This document shows positions 1-7,294 of a DNA stretch of 17,767 nt, in pieces. A program made the translations under genes and the position numbers. Positions within the stretch are counted from its first letter, which is position 1; each line of letters starts with the position of its first letter. The notes beneath the pieces were generated by a model. That model saw only the letters and a list, made by a program, of their open reading frames with translations, did not search any database and was not told where the DNA came from. Source of the DNA: SZUA-430 sp964561925 (GTDB lineage: Bacteria; Pseudomonadota; Alphaproteobacteria; Micropepsales; Micropepsaceae); the NCBI GenBank assembly GCA_964561925.1, contig CAZLRW010000080.1, positions 1 to 17,767 of the forward strand, in the 5' to 3' direction.

Positions 1-47
1 GCCCCTTGAGCCAGCGCGCAACCGACGTCGTCGCCGCGCTCGATCGC

Positions 48-614
48 CTACTTCGAACCTGACGGCTTCGGCGCGGCCTTAACCCCGCCCTCTGTGGCAA
101 GCGTGAGTGCCTCTTGCGCGCCGCATCCCGCCGGCGATTGGAACGCAAACCACGCAAGCCCCACACGCTGCGGATAGCGCCGCACTTCCTCGCCGGTCGC
201 GCGGTTGACCCATACGGCGTCGAACGTGCCGTCGCTGCTCATCAGACCGCGCCACATCACCGCCGGCCCATCGAACGCGGCCGCGGCAGGATCGAAGTAG
301 CTCTTCTGCGCGATGTGTTCCGGCAGTTGAATAACGACGTCCTTGTCGCTCATGATCGTCAGGAACACGGGATCGGCCGTGTGTTCGACGCTGATCGTCC
401 GCCCGTCGCGCACGACCTTCATGCCCCAGCCGACACGTACTGGCGCGCCCCGTCTGATCGCCTCGAACAACGCGGCCTTCGTTCCGTCAAGCGCTGCGCC
501 TTGCGTGTCGTGGCGATAGACCAGTCGCCACTGCGCCGCGCAGCTCTCCGCCGCTTGCACAGCCGTCGCTTGAACGGCGGCCGCAGCCGCGAGTATCAGG
601 ACGCCCAACCTCAT
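48..614 (-). CDS. Small secreted protein of unknown function
   Basis: I do not recognise a characterised family. The 188-residue product opens with a typical signal peptide (basic MR, a hydrophobic Ala/Val/Leu stretch, likely cleavage near AQAAE around residue 23), so it is probably periplasmic. The mature part has an N-terminal WRLVYRHDTQG segment, then AIRRGAPVRVGWG around residues 52-64 and two Trp-containing segments. It has two cysteines, C25 and C164, near the ends of the mature chain that could form a disulfide. The pattern of Trp, then 'G', then 'A.r.Ga.VRvgw' recurs in uncharacterised secreted proteobacterial proteins, but this is recollection, not a search. The ATG shares one base with the stop codon of the upstream phosphodiesterase gene, which fixes the start and implies translational coupling. 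A longer in-frame start inside that gene gives an Arg-rich, non-secretory leader and was not used. Confidence 0.75.
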   Translation of the reverse strand: MRLGVLILAAAAAVQATAVQAAESCAAQWRLVYRHDTQGAALDGTKAALFEAIRRGAPVRVGWGMKVVRDGRTISVEHTADPVFLTIMSDKDVVIQLPEHIAQKSYFDPAAAAFDGPAVMWRGLMSSDGTFDAVWVNRATGEEVRRYPQRVGLAWFAFQSPAGCGAQEALTLATEGGVKAAPKPSGSK

Positions 615-1891
615 CACTTCACCTCCGCCAACACCTCGCCGATCGGCTTTCCGTCGACCGGATCGCCGGACTTCAGTCCAAGCAACGCCATTGTCGTCGG
701 ATGGATGTCGATCATCTCGACCTGCGCGATCTCTTTGCCCTGTGCCACGCCCGCGCCCCATGCGTAGAACACGCCGTGCATCTCGGGGATCGTCGGCGCA
801 TAGCCATGCGAGGCTTTGAGCCCGCCCAAGCCTTCGTCAGGCGTGAAGATGTCGGACCAGAGCCACGTCATGCCCATCAGATGCGCATACCAGGGCAGGC
901 TGCTTGCGGGCGCAATGTAGTAAGGCGGTTTCGCGACCAGCATGAGATCGCCGACGCGCGGGCTCGACCCTAGATGCGCGTACGGCGGATGCTGCCCGGT
1001 GCGATGCACGGAGAATGCCTGCGAATAACCGCTCAGCGCCTTCTCCACGCGTGCGATGTCTTCGCCCTTGTCGAGATAGAGATAGGCGTTGCCGCCGTCG
1101 CCCGCATCATGCGCATAGATCCAATGCCGGTTGATGATGCGCCCCAGATTGACGACGGGCGCGACGTCGATCATGCCGTGATCGGTGCCGACGAGAAGCG
1201 TCGCTTCTTGCCCCGCCGGCAACGCCTTGATCGCCGCTATCAGCTTGCCCACGATCTGATCCGCCTTGCGCGCTTCACTGAGCGCCTGCGCCGACAGCGT
1301 GCCGTGCACGTGCGCCTCGTGATCGGGCCCGCGAAAATAGGCCGCGATCAACCGCGGACGCCCGGCATCCGTGCGCTTCAGGAGCGCAATCGCCTCGGCC
1401 AGCGTCGCCTCGTCCGACGGCAATTCCTCCCAAGGCTTGTCCGGTGTTACGATGCTGGCGAGCGCGACCTTCTTCTCTTTCTTCCAGCGGTTGGCGAAGT
1501 TGAGCGCCGCCGCGCGCACGCCCTGGCGCTCAGCGGCGGCCCACACCGGCTCGCACGCGTGCAGCCAATCCGCATCGCCGTCTTCGGTGTAAGGCGCGCC
1601 CTTGTCCGGATCGAAGAACTTGTTCTGCACGATGCCGTGCCGCGCCGGCCAGCACCCGGTGACAAAGCTCGTATGATTGGGCAGCGACATCGTGGGGTAC
1701 ACCGGCACCAGATGCCGCGACCACACGCCTTCGCGCTTGATGACGTCGAGGTTCGGCGTCTTGGTGGCCTCCGCCATCGCTGGTGCAAACCCGTCGAACA
1801 TGACGAGCACGACCGTCCGCTCCGCCGCCCGCGCGAGGCCGAGCGACACCACCATCGCCGCCGCCAACATCAAAAGCCGCACCACCGTCAT
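614..1891 (-). CDS. Secreted type I phosphodiesterase / nucleotide pyrophosphatase-family enzyme
   Basis: Alkaline-phosphatase-superfamily metalloenzyme of the nucleotide pyrophosphatase/phosphodiesterase (NPP, Pfam Phosphodiest) type, 425 residues, exported by an N-terminal signal peptide (cleavage near LARA, about residue 22). The two-metal site is visible: D33 in VMFDGF, the nucleophile loop YPTMSLPNH with S69 at the nucleophile position, D190 and H194 in RGPDHEAH, D237-H238 in GTDHGM, and H362 in SHGY. Known NPPs use Thr as nucleophile; here it is Ser. Substrate (nucleotide, phospholipid or phosphonate-type diester) cannot be told. Two adjacent ATGs exist (1894 and 1891); GAGG lies five bases before the second and only two before the first, so 1891 is preferred. 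It is followed with a one-base overlap by the small secreted protein, suggesting both act in the periplasm. Confidence 0.9.
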   Translation of the reverse strand: MTVVRLLMLAAAMVVSLGLARAAERTVVLVMFDGFAPAMAEATKTPNLDVIKREGVWSRHLVPVYPTMSLPNHTSFVTGCWPARHGIVQNKFFDPDKGAPYTEDGDADWLHACEPVWAAAERQGVRAAALNFANRWKKEKKVALASIVTPDKPWEELPSDEATLAEAIALLKRTDAGRPRLIAAYFRGPDHEAHVHGTLSAQALSEARKADQIVGKLIAAIKALPAGQEATLLVGTDHGMIDVAPVVNLGRIINRHWIYAHDAGDGGNAYLYLDKGEDIARVEKALSGYSQAFSVHRTGQHPPYAHLGSSPRVGDLMLVAKPPYYIAPASSLPWYAHLMGMTWLWSDIFTPDEGLGGLKASHGYAPTIPEMHGVFYAWGAGVAQGKEIAQVEMIDIHPTTMALLGLKSGDPVDGKPIGEVLAEVK

Positions 1892-1943
1892 CATGTCCTC
1901 ACAATTACCAAGCGCCGATCATGCGCCGAACGCGCCGCGCCGC

Positions 1944-2261
1944 TCAAGAGCGGCCGACAAAAACCTCGATCTCCGCGATCTTGTCGCCCTCAAAGCGAAT
2001 CCACTCCGCCATGGAGCCGCCGCGCTCGCCCGCATGTCGATACCGCACCATGAACGCGGGCGAAGCGCCGAACACCTCGACGTCGACCGCCCAGGTCCGC
2101 CCGACATGCGGCCAAATCTCGTCAAGCATCCGATCGCGGTCGTCATAGGTGCCGAACGGACTCGCATGCCGAAAGTTCGCAACGAGCAACCGCTCCAACC
2201 CCGCCCGATCACGTTCGGCGAAGCAACGATAGTAGTCACGAATGCGCGCCGCGTGGTCCAT
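1944..2261 (-). CDS. SnoaL-like / nuclear transport factor 2 fold protein
   Basis: A 105-residue protein with the layout of single-domain NTF2/SnoaL-like proteins: an N-terminal helical part (IRDYYRCFAERDRAGLERL), a middle segment with HASPFG around residues 32-37, then alternating strands ending in a short beta segment (WIRFEGDKIAEIEVFVG). Family members are cone-shaped small-molecule-binding proteins or isomerase/hydrolase-like enzymes, and many are annotated only as polyketide-cyclase-like. Specific activity cannot be assigned. Its ATG follows the stop of the upstream beta-lactamase-like gene with a single base between them and no good ribosome binding site of its own, so it is probably translated by coupling. 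Its stop lies about 50 bases before the phosphodiesterase gene. Confidence 0.8.
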   Translation of the reverse strand: MDHAARIRDYYRCFAERDRAGLERLLVANFRHASPFGTYDDRDRMLDEIWPHVGRTWAVDVEVFGASPAFMVRYRHAGERGGSMAEWIRFEGDKIAEIEVFVGRS

Positions 2262-2262
2262 G

Positions 2263-3414
2263 TCACGCCGCCAACGCCTGATAGACCGGCATGATCAACT
2301 GAAACGCGCGCAGATCGCCGGTCGTGCCCTCGCCCATCTTGTTCATCACATAGGCGCAGCACACGCGCCGATCCAAATCCGCGATGACGAGCGAACCGCC
2401 CCACCCGCCCCAGAAGCACGTGTTCGCACTCGGCAGCGGCATCGCCTGCCCCGGCAAGCCATAACCCATCCCGTGCTTGATCGGCAGACCGAGCACCATA
2501 TCGACGCCTTCGATCTGCGGCTCGAGCGCGCGCCGTGTCCCCGCATCCGACATGATGCGCTTGCCCTTCGATACGCCGCGATTGGCGAGCACGGTCTGCA
2601 CCTCGGCGACCGATCGCGCGTTGCCGAAGCCACCCGCCGCCGGAATCTCCGCCGCCCGCCACGCGCGCGTGCGCGGCTCGCGCGCGGTGAGCACCGGATT
2701 GTTCAGCGTGCGCCCGGCGACCGAATTCGGGTCCTGTCCCTTGCCCAACCCCGTCGTCGGTGGAATGAGCTCGCCCACGCGCGCATCGTGCGCCGCCGCC
2801 AAACCGATGTGGAAGTCGGCGCCAAGCGGCCCCGCAATCTCTTCGCGAAAGACGGTGCCCACCGTCTTGCCCGACGCGCGCCGGATCACCTCGCCCACCA
2901 AGAAGCCTTGGCTCAGCGCGTGGTACCCGACCTTCTCACCGGGCGTCCACCACGGCGCCTGCGCCGCGAGCAACGAACAAATCCGATCCCAATCATAAAG
3001 GTCTTCGGCCTTGAGCGGCGCATCCCATCCCGAAAGCCCGGCCGCATGCGAAAGCAGATGCGAAACCTTCACCCCCGTCTTCCCGTTCGCCGCAAACTCA
3101 GGCCAATAGCGCGCGACCGGCGCATGGAGATCGAGCGCATCGCGATCGGCAAGCAACAGCGCCGTCAACGCTGTCATCGTCTTCGTCGTCGAATAGACGT
3201 TGACGATCGTGTCGCGCGCCCATGGCCGCGTCCGCGCCTCGTCCGCCCACCCGCCCCAAAGATCGACGACCATCTCGCCCTCGACGGTCGCCGCGAACGA
3301 CGCCCCGACGTCGAGCCCGCCGCCGAGGTTGCTCGCAAACACCTCACGCACCGCCGCAAACCGTTCGTCGCAGTAGCCCTGCACACCCGCGTCAGCCGCC
3401 ACGCCTTCCTCCAT
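2263..3414 (-). CDS. Class C beta-lactamase-like serine hydrolase (EstB type)
   Basis: A 383-residue serine beta-lactamase/penicillin-binding-fold protein, more like the esterase/D-aminopeptidase branch than a resistance enzyme. Visible motifs are S75-T-T-K78 (SxxK nucleophile and general base, in VYSTTKTMTA), Y164 in VGYHALSQG (the second catalytic element), and GGWGG at about 336-340, taking the place of the KTG strand motif. There is no signal peptide, so it is probably cytoplasmic, which argues against a true beta-lactamase. The family includes esterases, peptidases and transesterases; substrate unknown. The ATG at 3414 is the first plausible start: the reading frame stays open upstream but becomes Arg-rich noise antisense to the exporter gene. 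No Shine-Dalgarno precedes this ATG; GATTAT lies eight bases upstream, so a leaderless transcript is possible. First gene of a four-gene minus-strand run. Confidence 0.88.
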   Translation of the reverse strand: MEEGVAADAGVQGYCDERFAAVREVFASNLGGGLDVGASFAATVEGEMVVDLWGGWADEARTRPWARDTIVNVYSTTKTMTALTALLLADRDALDLHAPVARYWPEFAANGKTGVKVSHLLSHAAGLSGWDAPLKAEDLYDWDRICSLLAAQAPWWTPGEKVGYHALSQGFLVGEVIRRASGKTVGTVFREEIAGPLGADFHIGLAAAHDARVGELIPPTTGLGKGQDPNSVAGRTLNNPVLTAREPRTRAWRAAEIPAAGGFGNARSVAEVQTVLANRGVSKGKRIMSDAGTRRALEPQIEGVDMVLGLPIKHGMGYGLPGQAMPLPSANTCFWGGWGGSLVIADLDRRVCCAYVMNKMGEGTTGDLRAFQLIMPVYQALAA

Positions 3415-3528
3415 TGTTCGATAATCGCGATGGCGGCACGGTAGCCGGTGCCCGCACCCCACACCACCGGAACCTCGATTGCCCGTTCCCGAAAATCCGT
3501 GCACGTTGCTCAAGGTCCAGGTGAACTC
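3415..3528. promoter_or_regulatory. Divergent promoter region between serine hydrolase and EamA exporter
   Basis: This 114-base interval lies between the divergent starts of the serine hydrolase gene (leftward, 3414) and the EamA-type exporter (rightward, 3529), so both promoters must sit here or slightly inside the genes. I see no strong sigma-70 hexamer pair and no clear palindrome. An alternative upstream ATG at 3448 would convert most of it into a basic N-terminal extension of the exporter, which is judged unlikely. Confidence 0.45.
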
Positions 3529-4395
3529 GTGCCGAACACCGCGCAAAGCGCCGCGCAAACCGCAGCTCTCACCGCCGTCGCGATGACGGCGTTTGCGGCG
3601 AACTCTCTGCTGTGCCGCAAGGCGCTGGGCGCGAACTTGATCGATGCGGGAAGCTTCGCGGCGTTGCGCACGGCCGCGGGCGCGCTCACGCTCGGCGCGA
3701 TCCTGGCCGCGCGCGGAAACCTGAGCGCCCTGAAAGTGAACCACTGGCCGACGGGCGCGATGCTGCTCACCTACATGGTCTTCTTCACGTTTGCGTATCA
3801 GTCGCTGAGCGCCGCGACCGGCGCGCTCATCCTGTTCGGTGCGGTGCAGCTCACGATGTTCGTTGCCGCTTTGCGCGCCGGCGAAGCGTTCCCACCCCTA
3901 TCGTGGATCGGATTCACGCTAGCCGTCGCGGGCCTTGTCTACCTCGTCTTCCCCGGCTTGAGCGCGCCCGACCCCATCGGCGCAGCCATGATGGCGGTCG
4001 CCGGCATCGCATGGGGCCTCTACTCGCTGCTCGGCCGCGCCGCAGGCGATCCGCTTAGCGCAACGGCAGGCGCCTTCATCGCCGCATTGCCCGCAGTGCT
4101 TCTCGTCAGCGCGGGCGCCGGCGCACTGTACGGATTTCACGTCGATGCGACCGGCGCATCGCTCGCAATCGCGTCAGGCGCCATCGCCTCGGGCCTCGGT
4201 TACGTGGTGTGGTACGCAGCACTGCGCGGCCTCACCGCCGCGCGCGCGGCGATCGTGCAGCTCTCCGTGCCCGTGACCGCGGCATTCGGCGCCGTCCTTT
4301 TCTTGGACGAAGACATCACCACGCGCCTTCTCGTCGCCTCCGCCGCAACGCTCGGCGGCGTCGCGATCGTCCTCGGCCAGCGCGCCGCCCGCTAA
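3529..4395 (+). CDS. EamA-family (drug/metabolite transporter superfamily) exporter
   Basis: Predicted inner-membrane carrier of 288 residues with about ten hydrophobic segments arranged as two tandem EamA halves. The first half opens with AMTAFAANSLLCRKAL, typical of the first DMT helix; the second contains VAGIAWGLYSLLGR, the usual 'A.. wa.y.v..R' repeat start. It ends with a short basic tail. Family members export amino acids, purines or other metabolites; the substrate cannot be deduced. A GTG start at 3529 is chosen because CCAGG lies about seven bases upstream and the protein then begins just before helix 1; an in-frame ATG at 3448 would add 27 residues of charged, non-membrane sequence. 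It is divergent from the serine hydrolase gene and may be the first gene of the plus-strand cluster to 7260, although a 95-base gap with a strong repeat separates it from the next gene. Confidence 0.87.
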   Translation: MPNTAQSAAQTAALTAVAMTAFAANSLLCRKALGANLIDAGSFAALRTAAGALTLGAILAARGNLSALKVNHWPTGAMLLTYMVFFTFAYQSLSAATGALILFGAVQLTMFVAALRAGEAFPPLSWIGFTLAVAGLVYLVFPGLSAPDPIGAAMMAVAGIAWGLYSLLGRAAGDPLSATAGAFIAALPAVLLVSAGAGALYGFHVDATGASLAIASGAIASGLGYVVWYAALRGLTAARAAIVQLSVPVTAAFGAVLFLDEDITTRLLVASAATLGGVAIVLGQRAAR

Positions 4396-4440
4396 ACCCT
4401 CGACACGCGCGTTCACTCGGCACGCCCCCCTCGCGCACCG

Positions 4441-4472
4441 CGCACGTTCGCGATACCGTTCGCGAACGTGCG
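4441..4472. repeat. Composite inverted and direct repeat between two genes
   Basis: CGCACGTTCGCG (4441-4452) is followed by its exact reverse complement CGCGAACGTGCG (4461-4472); the next pair (A4453 with T4460) also matches, giving a 13-bp stem with a 6-base loop. Inside it, CGTTCGCGA occurs twice in direct orientation (4445-4453 and 4457-4465), 12 bases apart, and GTTCGCGAAC (4458-4467) is itself a palindrome. No T-tract follows, so it is not a standard intrinsic terminator. It lies 18 bases before the ATG of the downstream membrane protein and could be an operator or an mRNA hairpin. Confidence 0.7.
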
Positions 4473-4490
4473 GACAAAGCGGGGCGAACA

Positions 4491-5150
4491 ATGGGCGATC
4501 AGGCGCGCAGTCAAGCGGCAATTGCAGGACTCTGCGCGACCGTGCTGTCGGTCGCGGCGATCGCCGCGTCCGGCATGCCTCCGAATGCCGACGCGGCGCC
4601 AAGCGAACTGCAAGCCTATGTCGCCGCGCAACGCCACGGCATCATCCTCGCCTTCGCGCTCTATCAAATCGCGATCGTCTTCCTGTTCGTCTTCTTTGCG
4701 GGCCTCGCGCGCACGGTGTCGGGTGCGCAAGGCGAAGCGGCGGCGCTCGCCTGGGGCGGTTTCGCGGGCGGCGTCGGCCTCCAGCTCGTGGCCTTGACCG
4801 GCGCGATCCCGTTCGTGGCCGCAGCATGGCGCGGTGCAGGCGATGAGGAACTCAGGCTCGCCTACGATACGAACCTGCTCGCGCTCTATGCATTGAGCTC
4901 TGGCCTCTCCGCAGCCTCGGTCCTCTTGCCGACGCTTGCAGGCCTGACGACGCGAACGCTGCCCGTTTGGCTGTTTCTCCCCGCCGTGCTCGTCATCGCG
5001 GCGAACGCTGCCGAACTCGCAGGCTTCGTCTTCTTCGAGAGCGGCGCGATGGCGCTGGGCGCCGGCCCGGGGCTGATCGCGATCCCCGCCTACACGCTCT
5101 GGCTCGCCGCAGTCAGCATCGCGCTCCTGCGCAAACCCAAGTCGGCGTGA
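4491..5150 (+). CDS. Polytopic membrane protein of unknown function (DUF4386-like layout)
   Basis: A 219-residue integral membrane protein with about six hydrophobic segments: near residues 10-30, 50-70 (IILAFALYQIAIVFLFVFFAGL), 85-110, 125-150, 155-180 and 190-212. An extramembrane loop after helix 1 carries PPNADAAPSELQAYVAAQRHG, and a second polar stretch (GAGDEELRLAYDTN) precedes helix 4. The layout is reminiscent of DUF4386-type proteins, but that is an impression only. There are no recognisable catalytic or transporter motifs. The ATG at 4491 has GGGGCGAAC upstream; the longer in-frame ORF upstream is antisense-like Arg-rich sequence overlapping the exporter gene. Only 13 bases separate its stop from the next membrane-protein gene, so the two are likely co-transcribed. 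Confidence 0.75.
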   Translation: MGDQARSQAAIAGLCATVLSVAAIAASGMPPNADAAPSELQAYVAAQRHGIILAFALYQIAIVFLFVFFAGLARTVSGAQGEAAALAWGGFAGGVGLQLVALTGAIPFVAAAWRGAGDEELRLAYDTNLLALYALSSGLSAASVLLPTLAGLTTRTLPVWLFLPAVLVIAANAAELAGFVFFESGAMALGAGPGLIAIPAYTLWLAAVSIALLRKPKSA

Positions 5151-5163
5151 GGCACACCCGATC

Positions 5164-5934
5164 ATGAGCGCGACCGCCGCGGCTGCCCGAACGGAGCACA
5201 AATACTTCTACGTCGCGATGGCTGCGATCATGCTGGCGACGACGATCGTCGCCTTCTTCGGTAGCTACATCGCGCCCGCCGCCGCCGGCCGGCCGGTCGG
5301 CCCGACGGTCATCCATCTCCACGCGCTTGTCGGCTTCACCTGGATCGGTCTTTTCTTCGTGCAGACGCTGCTCGTCGCCAACGGACGCACGCCCAACCAC
5401 CAAGCGATGGGCTTGTTCGGCATCGCAGTCGCGACGGCGATGGTGTTCAGCGGCCTCATGGTCGCAACGAAGAACATGAGCGTCGGCATCGCCGGAGGCG
5501 CCGACGACGCGGCGCGGGCGTTCGCGATCTTCCCCGTAACGATCGTGCTGTTGTTCATTGGCTTCTTCGCCGCCGCCATCGCCAACATCGGCCGCCCTGA
5601 AGTCCACAAGCGCCTGATGCTGATCGCGACAATCATGACGATGCCCCCGGCCGCCGGGCGCTTCCTGGCGGTGTTGTTCCGCGACGATGCGCTGCCGCGG
5701 CAGATTCTGGGTGCACCACCCGCGACGCTCGCCGGCGGCACCGCTGCGTCGTTGGCGGCGGATCTGTTCCTGATCGCCGCCATTCTCTACGACTGGCGCA
5801 CGCGCGGCCGGCCCCACCCCGTCTACGTGATTGGCCTCGGCGTCATCGTGTTGATTCAAGCTGGCCGCCTGCCGCTGAGCCAAACGCCATTCTGGCGCGG
5901 CGTGACCGACATGCTTCTTTCGCTCGGACAGTGA
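5164..5934 (+). CDS. Histidine-containing polytopic membrane protein
   Basis: A 256-residue inner-membrane protein with about seven hydrophobic segments (around 17-37, 52-70, 80-100, 120-140, 150-172, 185-207 and 212-232). Histidines sit at segment boundaries: H51 and H53 in VIHLHALVGFTW, H79 in TPNHQAMG, and H148 in EVHKRLM. The pattern 'H.Ha...W...f..Q..L......H...G' recalls DUF2306/DUF420-like membrane proteins, some of which are suspected haem or metal binders, but no member is well characterised and this is an inference. The gene is tightly packed: 13 bases after the previous membrane-protein gene and 10 bases before the alpha/beta hydrolase gene. The reading frame is well defined and no frameshift is seen. 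Confidence 0.77.
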   Translation: MSATAAAARTEHKYFYVAMAAIMLATTIVAFFGSYIAPAAAGRPVGPTVIHLHALVGFTWIGLFFVQTLLVANGRTPNHQAMGLFGIAVATAMVFSGLMVATKNMSVGIAGGADDAARAFAIFPVTIVLLFIGFFAAAIANIGRPEVHKRLMLIATIMTMPPAAGRFLAVLFRDDALPRQILGAPPATLAGGTAASLAADLFLIAAILYDWRTRGRPHPVYVIGLGVIVLIQAGRLPLSQTPFWRGVTDMLLSLGQ

Positions 5935-5944
5935 CCGGAACGCC

Positions 5945-6805
5945 ATGCACATCACCGTCAACGGCACCCGCCTTTTCTTCGATGTCGAAGGTTCGAAACT
6001 CGTGCCCGACGGGCCGCGCATGCGGGAGAAGCCGACGCTTCTGCTGCTGCACGGCGGACCCGGCGCCGACCATTCGCTGTTCCGCCTGCGCCACGGCCGC
6101 CTCGCCGACATCGCGCAGGTGATCTATCTCGACCAACGCGGCATGGGGCGCAGCGACCGCGGCGCGCCGGAGCGCTGGACGATGGCGCAATGGGGCGAGG
6201 ACGTGAAAGCGTTCTGCGATGCGCTCGGGATCGAGAAGCCGATCGTGCTCGGCGTCTCGTTCGGCGGCTACGTGGCGCAAGAGTATGCGACGCGCTACCC
6301 CGATCACCCGGGCAAATTGATCCTCGAAGTCACAGCCGCGCGCCCCGATCGCGAAAAATCCGTCGCGGCGTTCGCGCGTCTGGGCGGTCCGGAGGCGGGA
6401 GAAGCCGCGCGCGCCTTTCTCACGGCGCCGGGCGCGGAAACAGGCGCCGCATTCGGCCGGCACTGCCGTCCGCTCTACCGCACAACGCCCGAGCCCGACA
6501 AAGACGCCGACGCGCGCGTGATGTGGAATTTCAAGCTGAACTTCACGTTCTTCAACACGGGCGGAGAACGCAACGTCGACTACCGCGAGCGATTGAGAGC
6601 GATCGCCTGCCCCGTCCTCGTCATCAGCGGCGGAAAGGACCCGATCCTGCCCCCGGAATTTCAGGACGAACTCATGGCCTGCCTGCCGCCCGGCCGCGGC
6701 GAACTCCTGCGCCTCCCGAACACAGCGCACTTCGTCACCGGCGAATGGGATGCGTACGAGGCCGCCGTGCGCAGATTCATCACTGCAGAGGCGACGCAAC
6801 CATGA
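5945..6805 (+). CDS. Alpha/beta hydrolase, proline-iminopeptidase-like
   Basis: A cytoplasmic 286-residue alpha/beta-hydrolase-fold enzyme. It shows the HGGPG oxyanion motif (residues 36-40) typical of the proline iminopeptidase (peptidase S33) branch, DQRGMGRS (63-70), the nucleophile elbow GVSFGG with S105, D232 in GGKDPILP as likely catalytic acid, and H262 in NTAHF as catalytic base. The triad is therefore complete. Proline iminopeptidases are usually somewhat longer (around 310-320 residues), and many HGGPG proteins hydrolyse esters, lactones or amides instead, so substrate is open. The ATG at 5945 is preceded by CCGGAACGCC. Its TGA overlaps the ATG of the SRPBCC gene in an ATGA arrangement, indicating translational coupling and possibly a shared pathway. 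Confidence 0.9.
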   Translation: MHITVNGTRLFFDVEGSKLVPDGPRMREKPTLLLLHGGPGADHSLFRLRHGRLADIAQVIYLDQRGMGRSDRGAPERWTMAQWGEDVKAFCDALGIEKPIVLGVSFGGYVAQEYATRYPDHPGKLILEVTAARPDREKSVAAFARLGGPEAGEAARAFLTAPGAETGAAFGRHCRPLYRTTPEPDKDADARVMWNFKLNFTFFNTGGERNVDYRERLRAIACPVLVISGGKDPILPPEFQDELMACLPPGRGELLRLPNTAHFVTGEWDAYEAAVRRFITAEATQP

Positions 6806-7260
6806 CCACTGTGACTGTGACCGAAATCATCGAGATTCGCAGGCCGATCGAAGTCGTGCGGGCGCACTACAGCGACGTGCAGCATCATGCGGAGAACCAC
6901 GTGCACGCGGCTTACGTGGTCAAAGTCTTGTCGCAACATGCGTCGGGCTGCACGTTCGAGCAGCGAAGCAAGATGTTCGGGCGCGAGCGGGTCGATCTCT
7001 ATGAGCTCCATCGCCGGGCGGACGGGGCGGTGAGTTCAACGGCGACGGCCGGTCCGTCGAAAGGGGTCGCCACGTTCGTTTCTTTCCGCGCGCTTGGCGA
7101 TGACAGCACCAAGGTGACGTTCGAGGTGACGGTCCCGTTGCCCGGCCTGGCCGCACTGTTCGCGCCTCTCGTCCGGCGCCGGGCGCGTGCAGACACGCGA
7201 GCCGCGCTTGAGGAAGACCGCCACGATCTGGAGGTGAAGCGGTACCAGCCGAAACCCTAA
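6802..7260 (+). CDS. SRPBCC-family (START/polyketide cyclase-like) protein
   Basis: A 152-residue protein with the helix-grip pattern of SRPBCC proteins: an opening beta strand (VTVTEIIEIRRPIEVV), then a short helix and loop (YSDVQHHAENH), a run of strands in the middle (GCTFEQRSKMFGRERVDLYEL, ATFVSFRAL, STKVTFEVTVPLPG), and a long C-terminal helix (residues about 120-146). Such proteins bind hydrophobic ligands such as lipids or polyketides in a cavity; no ligand can be named. A cluster of four His residues (H31, H32, H36 and H38) in the first loop is noticeable. The start codon overlaps the stop of the upstream alpha/beta hydrolase gene, and it is the last gene of the plus-strand cluster, converging on the cytochrome gene 34 bases away. 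No clear terminator hairpin is visible in between. Confidence 0.78.
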   Translation: MTTVTVTEIIEIRRPIEVVRAHYSDVQHHAENHVHAAYVVKVLSQHASGCTFEQRSKMFGRERVDLYELHRRADGAVSSTATAGPSKGVATFVSFRALGDDSTKVTFEVTVPLPGLAALFAPLVRRRARADTRAALEEDRHDLEVKRYQPKP

Positions 7261-7294
7261 TGTTATCCGCCGGGTGCCGAAGGAGCGGCCGCGC

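Noticed and set aside
974..2053. 359-codon plus-strand open frame
   Set aside because: Arg/His-rich antisense shadow of the phosphodiesterase and the SnoaL-like gene; it spans two well-supported genes and shows no motifs.
3400..3414. Serine hydrolase as an antibiotic-resistance beta-lactamase
   Set aside because: No signal peptide, and a GGWGG motif in place of KTG; closer to the EstB-like esterase/peptidase group.
2242..3444. 400-codon plus-strand open frame
   Set aside because: Antisense shadow of the serine hydrolase gene, whose SxxK and GGWGG motifs are on the minus strand.
3448..3528. Upstream ATG for the EamA exporter
   Set aside because: It adds a charged, non-membrane 27-residue leader and leaves little room for the divergent promoters; the GTG at 3529 has a better-placed ribosome binding sequence.
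5113..6799. Two long minus-strand open frames (5113-6111 and 5843-6799)
   Set aside because: Antisense to the His-containing membrane protein and alpha/beta hydrolase genes; no coherent domains.
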